The notes beneath the pieces are model-generated. The model ran no database searches, was not told the DNA's origin, and saw nothing but the letters and a program-made list of their open reading frames with translations. Both the position numbers and the translations under genes were made by a program. This document shows positions 12,136 to 21,776 of a stretch of DNA of 64,000 nt, piece after piece. Position 1 is the stretch's first letter. Each line of letters opens with the position of its first letter. This DNA is from Carposina sasakii (Eukaryota > Arthropoda > Insecta > Lepidoptera > Carposinidae), in the NCBI GenBank assembly GCA_014607495.2, contig CP053167.1, positions 4,464,001 to 4,528,000 of the forward strand, read 5' to 3'.

Positions 12136-12366
12136 TTCACTATGGGTGTGCCCACCACCGGGCCCTACACCCTCCACTGACCCACGGATCTGATAATTCA
12201 TAACTGCGAAAACAGGCACTTGCACTAACTACAATCGCCAGTGCTCGGGTCTGGTTTCGCGTGGCGATTGTAATTAGTGCAAGTGCCTGTTTTCGCAGTT
12301 ATGAGTTATCAGATCCGAGGGTCAGTGGAGGGTGTAGGGCCCGGTGGTGGGCGCATCCATAGTGAA
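12136..12366. repeat. 231-bp near-perfect palindrome (foldback)
   Basis: Arms 12136-12240 and 12262-12366 (105 bp each) are exact inverted repeats except for 5 mismatches and no gaps, around a 21-base loop. The arms begin TTCACTATGG and end CCATAGTGAA. A 13-bp direct repeat (ATAAAGAACATAA) lies at 12083-12095 and 12366-12378, so the inserted unit may extend left to about 12096. Confidence 0.9.
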
Positions 12367-12754
12367 TAAAGAACATAATCGTGCTACATAATAAATACCT
12401 TCAAGTATTCCATGGGTTACCGGGCGCCGATGCCTAGGTACTAAAGTATTTCAGAGAAAATAGTCCTTATTTCAATAAGGCTGCGTGTTATAATCCCGCT
12501 GGCAAAAAAAATACTTTTTTTCTTTGAAAGTATTTTCTTTCAGTTAGCGCGATTCTACACCTTAATAGATATAGCCTAAGGTTTAATTTATCACTACGAT
12601 ACTTGTAACGTAAAGTCTTCCACGTATTTCGGCCCAGACCGCCGACGACCACGGACGCGTCTGTATTACCACAGACGCTCAGTTTCCCACGATCCGTGGT
12701 GCGGGCTGGTGCGCGTCCGTCCGTAATATCACGCACCGTGGGAACCCACCCTAA

Positions 12755-13464
12755 GATACAAGCAACATGGAGCACTTTTTATTTTTTAGATAGTAGAAGT
12801 TGCAGAGAAAAGTATTTAATAATTAATCAACTCAAACCGAAATGGTTGCAAAAATGTACTAAACTAGGAAGGTATATCCTTTTTATCTGTTATATTTAGC
12901 ATAATTGTACCAGATTTATTCAGGAGTGATTCTATCTATTGAAAAAAAAAAGATGTATAATTTTGCATTATATTACAATACTTTTGTATACTACTAACAT
13001 ACAATAAGCAACATTGTTACACTGTGGTACAATGAAAAAGTCATAAGATCATAGATTTCAGATTACTCTCATGCACCTATTGAAACTAGTTATTGAAATG
13101 TAGAATAGTTTAGTTAGGTAATATATATATAATAATACTATGTATTCATCAGCCTGCCCCCTTATTACCTAACTAGCAAAAGCAAAGCGCTAGCGAAAAT
13201 TGTACAAAAATAGCTGATTGCTTGTCAAATTACGTAAAATGAATTTCAAAGGAACTTTTATATTTCAAGGCGAATATTGGCTATTGCTTTTACGTAATCA
13301 GGAGGCAGTTCTATTAATAAGGAGATTCACAAAGTAGATGAAATAGATGAAAGTTTATAGATTTATGTTATTGCCTTGAATTCCATGCAATGCACATCAT
13401 AAATAGTTAACAACTTAACATCATAAGAATATCATCTTCAAAAATAACAGTTACCATATTCAGG
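12755..13464. other. Non-coding stretch
   Basis: AT-rich, no exon or identified element. Confidence 0.35.
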
Positions 13465-14535
13465 GTTCGAAGTGATAATTATCATTGATAATTCATCATC
13501 ATCATCTTCCTGCCCTGTTCCCATTTATTTGGGGTCGACGCAATATGTACTTTTCTTCCATTCATCCCTATTATCCGTCATCTCATTGCTCACTCCCAGT
13601 ACACGCATATCCTCTCTCACACAGTCCATCCAACATTTCTTTGGTCTACCTCTTCCTTTATATCCATCCACATTCATGCACAACGCTCTCTGTAAAATAT
13701 GCCTTTCATCCCGTCGCTTTACATGCCCGTACCAAGACAGACGGTTACTTCGTAACTTGTCTGTGATCGGCGCAACTTTCAGACTTCCTCTTACTCATTT
13801 CTTATTTTATCCATTATTGTAACTCCACACATCCATCTCAACATTCTCATCTCACTTACATGCGGTCGATTTTCATCCTTCTTCTTTACGGCCCAGCATT
13901 CAGATCCATACAAGACGACAGGTCGAATTACGGTCTTGTACACCTTACCCTTTAGCTTTAACGGCATCCGGGCATCGCACGTAACTCCCGTGATCTGTCG
14001 CCATTTCATCCATCCTGAACTAATTCGGTGCTTTATATCTCGGTCTATTTCCCCATCCCCTTGTAAGACAGAGCCCAGGTACTTAAAGTTTGAACAGACT
14101 GGCAATGCCACACCATCAAGGGATATTGACATAGAGCTGGAGAGATCATTGATAATTATCTTTGATAATTATAAAAATCACACACAAAAATAATCTAAGT
14201 TTATTTACGTATCCAAACGCGCTGGATATAAAAATAAATGTTAGACTGACGAGAGAAATACGAATTCCTTTTCTTTACATAGGTATTTTCTTACTTTTGT
14301 TTGACGCCATAAAAACAAACACTGAATTAAATTGTATATTTCTCACATAATTCTTTGCTGTTTATTTAATAATGCCAAAAAACTGAGACCCTCTTTGGGA
14401 TAAAATATATTATAAATTTCTCTGTATTTATTGTAATGTACAATAAAGAATAAGAATAAAAAAAATGCAAGAAGTAAAATGGCAAATCAGCTTGAATAAT
14501 TATCCAAAAAAATATTTATGTTGATAATTTCGAAC
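13465..14535. mobile_element. AT-rich TIR element E, copy 1, interrupted by a LINE
   Basis: Ends are GTTCGAAGTGATAATT and AATTTCGAAC. The body (14170-14400) matches 51780-51960 in inverted orientation. Without the LINE insertion (13494-14149) the element is about 410 bp, the same as copy 2 without its SINE. Non-coding. Confidence 0.6.
13494..14148 (-). pseudogene. RTE-type LINE fragment, reverse transcriptase C-terminus
   Basis: Minus strand. The frame 14132-13791 encodes RT C-terminal words FKYLGSVLQGDGEIDRDIKH, RPVVLYGSECWAVKK and LRWMCGVTIMDKIRNE, then hits a stop. The downstream words RRDEKHILQRALCM, KGRGRPKKCWMDCVREDMR and RDEWKKSTYCVDPK appear after a frame disruption. It ends in a GATGATGAT tail. 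A 21-bp target duplication, TGATAATTATCxTTGATAATT, flanks it (13473-13493 and 14150-14170, one mismatch). 5'-truncated and dead. Confidence 0.85.
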
Positions 14536-15004
14536 GGCGACCATATTAGACTATTATTTAAGTCAACAAGGTAGCATGCCTGTTCCCTCATAATCTGCAT
14601 GTTAAGACCATAGAGCAAATATGATGAGGAGGAGGCGGGCAGGCGGTAGGTGTAACGCCATAAGCAGTTACAGGGAGTAGCTACCGTACTTGCTTATTCT
14701 TATAATACGTCTAGCCAAAGAAATAACTCACACGCAATAACATAGGTAGTTTGCGAAAGATCTGCGTGTGCGCAACACAATGGTATTGTTGCTGTTTCGT
14801 TTCGACGACGACGTCAAATGAGAGCCCGCGACATTTCACGATTAGAGGCCAGAGCTTGTGACCTTTTGAGAATAACATCTAATTATAAGCCATGGTGTAA
14901 TCTATGAGCAATTTATATGATTTTTAGTTGGGTAGCATGGAAACACTATCGGTGGTCAAAATTTACCATACAATCTAATTATTATATATCTAGGTATTTC
15001 TGCC
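14536..15004. other. Non-coding stretch
   Basis: No exon or identified element. Confidence 0.35.
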
Positions 15005-15275
15005 ATCTTCTTCAGCCTATTGCAGTCCACTGCTGGACGTAGGCCTCCCCCAGGACACGCCACAAGGCTACTGCCACAGGGGGGGGGTTTGTCAATAATC
15101 ACCATGCTGAGCAGGCGGGTTGGTGACTGCAGTGTAATTTTCAGACTATGTTGTCAGTACGGGAGGCGCTGCTGCCCACCTCCCGGAAACCCTTAATCAC
15201 CTCGTATTACATGGGCAGGTGGGGGTGGTACAAACTCTACTCTGCCAGAGCCACGCTGCTAGCATGTCTGCCATA
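15005..15275 (-). mobile_element. LINE-tail retroposon
   Basis: Inverted copy of the repeat at 53935-54200. On the minus strand it reads from GCGTGGCTCTGGCAGAGTAG through GGGTTTCCGGGAGGTGGGCA to GGGGGAGGCCTACGTCCAGC and the tail AGTGGACTGCAATAGGCTGA. That tail is shared with the RTE-type fragment at 225-670. Either a LINE 3' end or a SINE parasitising that tail. Confidence 0.65.
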
Positions 15276-16131
15276 GTGTCACACAATAGACCTTAATTGA
15301 CAGAGCAATAGAACAGAAAGTTAAAGTGTGCGTGATACAATGCCATGTGTCAAAACTTGAAATAAAATAGTATTGCTGGAATTATTCCTGGTGGTTGAAC
15401 ACAAACTTCACCATAAAATTTATTACACTAGACATGATGCTTGTTTTACTAGTTATTTAGGAGAAACCGAATCTAAAGGTTAGAACAAGAAGAAGGCAGT
15501 CTTTCTCCAATGTTAGGTTAGATTTTCTAGTCTATGAGAACAACTATTTTCTTCATGGCCCCTTGCTCAATTGGGCTTATAATCATGATATACATGAACA
15601 TTTTTATGATTCTAACAACTTTTTTGGCCACTGGTGGACTACTGAAGACGAGGCCTATACTAAGCAGTGGGTGCATGAGGCTTAAGTAGAAATAAATAAA
15701 AATCGCAAAGATAATCACTAAGAAAGATAGTATAGATTATCCACTATCTAAAGTATCTGGATTGTTAAGTACCTTATTTGTTAACAAAGCCTCAAGGAAT
15801 TCAATACAATAATAAATTAATAGTGTTATAACATAACTGTATTGGAAATCTTTGAACGATAGACACACCCTATGTTGCTAACCTTTATTGATAATCTCTA
15901 ATAGCTATATGCAACATTATTATGCATGTGAATAATATATTAAGATAAATAAAATTAAGGATTTTTTTTTGTGTCTGACATTATATCTATTAGAACAATT
16001 TAAAGGTTATACATTCTAATAGGAATGATATTGAGTGACGTGACAAACTAGTAACACCTTGTAAGAGGATCTCTACAGGCAGGGAAATTATGATACCAGA
16101 ATAGGGATGTTTACGGTTTTTTATTTGTATA
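15276..16131. other. Non-coding stretch
   Basis: No exon supported. A short transposon-like piece (GTAGTCCACC words in inverted orientation) lies near 15629-15685. Confidence 0.35.
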
Positions 16132-16513
16132 CAGGATGTTTTTTTGTGGCCACCTTTAACGAAGGGTACATACTCTATACATGAAATAAAGTAAGTTTAT
16201 GCCAAAAAAAATGCTGGGAAAAAATTTTTTTTTTTGAAAATTTTTTTTAAATTCCTTGATCGTGTGAAATTTATAGTGTCTAGTGTTTATGTTAGTTTTT
16301 TTATAGACAGATATTAATTATTTTTCGTGAAAAAATCCTGCTACGCGCGTCTATGTGCATTTATGCAGAAAAACGCAGTCTATTTACTCAACTTTGGACC
16401 CTAATATTTTGGAAACCAGACACTTCCCAGGTATGCTTCCATGGAGAAAAATGATCGTGATGATGAGGAGATTCCGTAGTTTTCGGGAACGTTGACGACC
16501 AAAAATCATCCTG
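16132..16513 (-). mobile_element. TA-inserted MITE (family 1), inverted copy
   Basis: 382 bp, TA-flanked, reading CAGGATGTTTTTTTGTGGCC at the left and GACGACCAAAAATCATCCTG at the right. Body close to 4751-5133. Confidence 0.85.
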
Positions 16514-18037
16514 TATATACCGAAAACTTTCCGGGATGTAACAATTTCAAAATCACAATTTTAGACTTGCCAAAAAACGCTCCATACAAACAGCTACCAC
16601 AATTATGATGTCAGTCTATCAATAACTTGTACACTGGTAAAAGGACTTTTGTTCTAAAGCTATATTAAATGTTGCGTTTAGAGATATGGTCATTAACAAA
16701 AGTTGCTGTAAATGATGCAGGTGGTCATGTGATTTAGTAATTTTCAATTAATTTAACATTTAAAAAATGGACTTGCCCACTTTATACTACCTCATTTGTA
16801 TACTTCATCAAATTGTAATTTTACAGATAGATATGATTTATTCTGATAAGCATAAAATGTCATTAAAATTCAACCATATTAAACATCCCTAAAAAGCAAA
16901 ACATTACAAACCCCATGAAAGCAAACAACAATACGGATTATTACAAGCAATACAGAATTGACCTATGAACTACCATAAACGTTACGGCAAAATAAGATTC
17001 TAACAAGAATCCACTAAAATACGCCGCGTCATATGTTTACATCCTACTGTGACAGGTCCTAAGATAGAGCAACGGGAATTCTACACCACGCTAAAATTAT
17101 ACCAACAAACGACATGAACAGCGTACGTGGACGAACCACATATTAAGTTAGCCAAATGATTGAATGAGAGTACAAAAATATTAGAAACTCACACGTTGCA
17201 AGTGAACGTTTGGTATTGCTTGCGTAGAAAGCAACCAACCAACACCGCTCCTCGGCGGGAACCAGTAGTTTTCCACAGTTTTTATACACCTGGTTAACGT
17301 CAAGGCTTAATATTGATCTTCCTCACCTCTTGAAGTCAAATTTATGAATGTATAATCCCACTATCATGCTGACAGAGGCACACGAAAGTGGACAAAGGGT
17401 CTTTCAAAACACAGCCATTTTGAAACAGTTCCTAAGAAATGTTACGTCTGTCACCAGGTTATCAGTTTCGTGGACCAAAAGAAGGAAACACAATTATCCG
17501 TTCACACTCATTTTGTAATTAAAACACAATAAAAACTAACACTAAACATTTCACACACTTTCTGGTACAATTTCACTTCATACTTTCGCACACACCCGTA
17601 TACGTCGCACAAAGTCCGTCAATCGGACTGTCGGAAAAGCAAAGCAACGAACTCGAACGAATGAAGCCTAAAATGATCTGATTGGTTGTTCACGTCTAGG
17701 TTGGTGTTACCCAAAATTTAAATTAAAGACTACCATAATTTTTTTTACGACGTGGACGCGACGACGGCAACGATGACGTATAGGTACAGAGTGTTTTTTC
17801 GTCGCCACACTCAAGTGTAGCCAACCCTACAGTTTTAACTGTAGATCTACAGTTTTTTGAAAATTCTCTCAGTTTTTAGTTTAGGCCTCGATATCTACAG
17901 TTTTGTGCTTATGATTCTAGCGCCACCTTTATTTGCTACGTGGTAGTCCGTGCACTCAGCTTCAGTAAAACCAACTATCATCGAACCTGAGGTAATAGTC
18001 ATCAATCGATTTAATAGATGGCGTTAGTTTTGGATCG
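16514..18037. other. Non-coding stretch; possible minus-strand first exon
   Basis: A family 1 terminal scrap (CAGAGTGTTTTTTCGTCGCC) lies near 17790. On the minus strand, sequence at 17193-17640 leads into a good donor (AACGT|GTGAGTTTC, boundary at 17193), so a 5' UTR exon of a minus-strand gene is possible. There is no open frame to support it. Otherwise nothing recognised. Confidence 0.25.
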
Positions 18038-18165
18038 GTCACCAACCCGCCTGCCCAGCGTGGTGACTATGGGCAAAACCCCCCTTGTGGCAGTAGCCTT
18101 GTGGCGTACTCTGGGGGAGGCCTACGTCTAGCAGTGGACTGCAATAGGCTGAAGAAGAAGAAGTA
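18038..18165 (+). mobile_element. LINE-tail retroposon, truncated copy
   Basis: Starts at CACCAACCCGCCTGCCCAGC and runs to AGTGGACTGCAATAGGCTGA followed by GAA repeats. Same family as 15005-15275 and 53935-54200. Confidence 0.65.
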
Positions 18166-19467
18166 TTGGATAGTCGTAGATTGTTTCGATCGATGTCTGT
18201 TTTACATTTTAAATTTTACAGATATTTCATACATTGTGTTGTCAAATGTAATTTTTAAATAGTATCTTTAGATGTGGTTTTTTAATTATACCGTTTTTAA
18301 TTATACCGTATATTTATAATGCCCGAGCAGATTTGAAATGTTTTATATAACAAATTAATAAATTTAATTACCTATTCTGAAACTTTTAATCTAACACCAA
18401 ATAAATTCTTGTAATGAAATACGGTAAGTATTTCTTAAAATTTTCAAGTTGAAACAATGTACTTCACATTTTTTAAATCTATGTTTGATCTATAAATAAA
18501 ACATATTTTGGGGGTTAATCAACATAACTCCTGCGAGTATAAAGGTAAATAACACATTTATGAGCTGAAAATTTTGTTTTTAGCTTTTTTCGTACATTAA
18601 ACGGCGTTTTAAATATCTCACAATAAACGCGGTGATGCTATTGCAAATGTTATATTTAACACGGTTAAAGTTTAGATTTGTTACATTTTATTTACACTAA
18701 CTGCATAAGGTCTGTGTTAAACTTTAGATTTTACTACTATGGTAGGTTTATTATATCGTGGTAACACTGCATCGTTTTTTTTTTCAAGTCGATAAAGGTA
18801 TTCTTTCTTAACAACTTTACAAGCTTTTCTTTTAATTTAGAAAAGGTCAATTAAATGTAAGCTTTGAGCATAATATGTAATTTAAAGAGTTGTTAAAAAT
18901 AATTTGACTTATACAATAGAAATTAAATTTTGTTATATTACATTCCCTGATTTCAAAGTCACACACACTCAAAGCACACACATCAGGGATTTGGTATCTC
19001 CTCTTAGGATGGATTCCAAGCTCTGAACAAGAAATTGAAACATGAAAAAATGACAGCCTCCCCCCCTTGTTTTCCCACAAGGGATCCCTTACACAGAAAA
19101 AAAATACCCTATAATGTAAGTAAAGACGTTGAAAAAGGCATAAATATAATATTATCATGAAAAACTTGGATTCGTTTTGAAAATGTTTAGATATTTAATA
19201 GAGTAATGAAATGTATTTAATGTAATTTGTATTATAAATAAAGTGTACATAATATAGTAAAACAAACCTTCGCGGTAGCAAAAATTCTGTATTTTAAGGA
19301 ATGTTCTGTTGCTATGTAATGGTATCCCTGGGTAGCACATGACAATTTTGTCAAATCATGTCAAGTCGATTTGTTTGAATCGCTTCGCATATTTGTGTGG
19401 ACTAAATGAGATATTTTGGTGGTATTGATATAAATACAGTAGTGAAATGTATTGTTCGTGGTTGCAG
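18166..19467. other. Non-coding stretch
   Basis: Very AT-rich; no supported exon or element. Minus-strand frames at 18847-19158 and 19155-19340 look like chance. Confidence 0.35.
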
Positions 19468-20166
19468 AAGCGAGTGGCATCCAGGATCCAACTTATTATA
19501 TCACTCGTAAGTACAAAATTGAATTTCCAAACTATGGCCCTAGGCAAAAACTTAAACGGCAAATTTTAGGCAATATTCACTCTTGCTTTTTTAAATATTT
19601 GTCACAAAACTTTATTTAGTTAGTTGCTTATCCTCATAATCCCAATATTTGCTTCTGAAGCTACTTTTTAAACATTTTCTGTGTATTGTATATTTTTGAG
19701 TAGGGTGCACATACTTTTCCATAACAAGAGACCGACCCTACAATGAATTTATTTTGAAATGTTATACTTTTTATTATCATATATAACATTATAAATGTGA
19801 AAGTAACTCTGTCTGTCTCGCTTTTACGCCTACTGCCGCCATTTACTGAGCGGATTAATTTTAGTGATAATTTTCTCTGCGTAGCTTTAGGTGGACCCAG
19901 AAAAGGTTTAAACGCCTAGCTTGGTGGCGCCTGTCACTGTAACATTTTGTAATCACTAGTTAGTATAGGTGCTAAAATTTAAATTTTCAGATAATCAAGG
20001 AAACCCACGTATGGATTATAGTAACGTTACAGCTACCGAAATATTATATCACTGGATCAATTACTGGCAGATAGAGCACAAAACATTTGTCGTTCATTAC
20101 AAAAACATTTATCGTTCTTATGCTCAGCTTCGAAGAACGATGGAAAAACTTGTGCATATAAAATAA
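19468..20166 (+). CDS. Putative last two exons of an unidentified gene
   Basis: Candidate exons are 19468-19506 (acceptor GGTTGCAG, donor CACTC|GTAAGT) and 19991-20166 (acceptor AAATTTTCAG, stop TAA). The join keeps one open frame: ASGIQDPTYYITH then NQGNPRMDYSNVTATEI, then a region rich in aromatic and charged residues (ILYHWINYWQIEHK) ending MEKLVHIK. A polyadenylation hexamer AATAAA overlaps the stop region (20163). The GNP...YW spacing loosely recalls FLYWCH-type modules, but the key Cys/His ligands are not visible, so no family is assigned. The first exon is very short and its acceptor has a poor pyrimidine tract. Confidence 0.35.
19790..19925 (+). mobile_element. Decayed Helitron-like fragment
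   Basis: AAAGTAACTCTGTCTGTCTC and CTGAGCGGATTAATTTTAGT are words typical of lepidopteran non-autonomous Helitrons. It lies in the putative intron between the two exons above. Ends not definable. Confidence 0.35.
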
Positions 20167-20594
20167 AAGATATTTAATGGTTATTTATTTAATAGTTGTT
20201 AAATCCCTTTAATCTAAATAAGACACTAAAGCACTTAAAACAACGTTTCTTATTTGTACGTATGCAATAGTGGTACGAAATATAAGTATTCATAATTATG
20301 TACTCGTAAATATACCAATTTACATTCCAGGTCTTTAGGATCACGGACAATATCACAATGGCTAAGACCATCCTTTTTTATTTTGTAAATGTGTAATGTA
20401 AATTGTGCAAATTTTATGTTACCTATTTTTAGGCCAATACAAATTCCATTGGGTTCTCTGCAATTATTCCTACTTTTCTTTAGAAACGGATAATCTAATC
20501 TTTACTTATTAATTATTATGTATCCACCATAAAAATTAGCTGTTTAAAAGAACTCAGTTGACCTTCAAAAATGCAAGCATTACATTGATTCACG

Positions 20595-20950
20595 TTTATG
20601 CTACTTAGCAATACTAGGCATTTTCTTACTAGTTAAAAGTGCTATTATATAACGAAGGGCACTAAAACAGCCCAAAGCTGTAGAATGGAATTACGCTGCA
20701 TTATAATAGCACAAGTTTATGCTATTATGCAGCATTAGGCATTATCTTACTATTTAAAAATGCTATTGTAGACCCTTAGACATAAAAAACAGCTAAAAGC
20801 TGTATGGCATTTACATGACATAATGGTTTATGTTTATGTTACTAAACAGCATTGAGCATTTATATCCTACTTAAAAATGCAATTGTAGAGCCAAATGTAC
20901 TAAAAACAGCTGAATGCTGCAAAGCTGCTTTGTGTATTGATGCACTAAAA
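20595..20950. repeat. Three diverged tandem repeats, period about 120 bp
   Basis: Units begin at 20595, 20716 and 20833, each with TTTATG(C/T)TA, then an AGCA-TTA-GGCATT-like block, then TTAAAAxTGC(T)ATT. Each contains a small hairpin ACAGC..GCTGT (ACAGCCCAAAGCTGT, ACAGCTAAAAGCTGT, ACAGCTGAATGCTGC). Non-coding. Confidence 0.65.
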
Positions 20951-21355
20951 CTACAGGCATTACATCATTTTGATATGCCATTATCCACCCCTTATAAAGT
21001 GTAAAGCATCATAATGGTTTCAAAATGCTCATATAAAGCATCAAGATGCTCGGTAAACTCATATAAGAGTTTCTACGAACCTTAAGTTCTACATAAGTTA
21101 ATTATCCGTTTGTTAAAATGCTTCCTGTGTTACTTGGGTTGTTCGTGGTAGAAATGTCATTGAATGAAATGTCCATTAAAATTAAATTGTGAGTACACTC
21201 TAATTTTTCCCCGTCTAGTTTTTCAAGGTCAAATCGGTCAAATTTTCGGGAGGCAGTTTTTAGTAAGAAGCGCTGTTTCCAGCTTGTATACATTTCTATG
21301 ACACACATCATACTTCTTCTATGATGTCTATGAATGAAAAGAGGGCGGGCGCGCG

Positions 21356-21764
21356 GGATTCGGCGGGAAAAGCTGGAAGGGTGCAGGTGTAATTTTCTTG
21401 TGAAAAACAAAAATTATTTGTAAATGGCTTGCATGTGTCCGTAAGGTGATGTTTTCTGGTAGATAAGTTATATTTTGATTACTTGTTGTGTGAATCTAGT
21501 GCGTGTGCATGGTTTTATATGCAGGTAAGCCGAGTAAAACTTTAGCCGGATTACGATCTCTTCATGGGCGCATGTAAGTTGTTTCTGCAATAATTTTTCA
21601 TTTTGACTAACTTTACACTTGTTCCTGAGGATTTTCCCGACGTTTCCATTCATCATCATTGTCATTCATCATAAATTCAGAATACATTTTACTAAACAAT
21701 GATTAGGCTGTATGGGCTTAGTTCCCCTTGCCTTTCCTTCGGGATAAACTAAAAAAAAAAAAAA
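21356..21764 (+). mobile_element. 409-bp poly(A) retroposon, copy 1
   Basis: Begins GGATTCGGCGGGAAAAGCTG and ends CTTCGGGATAAACT plus a run of A. Flanked by a 12-bp duplication, GGCGG(G/T)CGCGCG (21344-21355 and 21765-21776, one mismatch). No tRNA-type A and B boxes seen. Nearly the same sequence and start point as 59684-60092. Confidence 0.8.
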
Positions 21765-21776
21765 GGCGGTCGCGCG

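Larger units (their letters stand above)
10320..12751. mobile_element. 2.4-kb element with >100-bp GC-rich TIRs, filled with other elements
   Basis: The left arm begins AGGTGGGTTCC and the right arm ends GGAACCCACCC. The two arms match as inverted repeats for at least 100 bp (10320-10440 and about 12640-12751), rich in GTCCGTGG words. A 3-bp TAA flanks both sides (10317-10319 and 12752-12754), suggesting a PIF/Harbinger-type non-autonomous element. The interior holds nested elements at 10936-11409, 11418-11794, about 11797-12075 and 12136-12366. No transposase frame was found. Long minus-strand frames near 10316-10724 are products of the GC-rich repeats. Confidence 0.65.
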
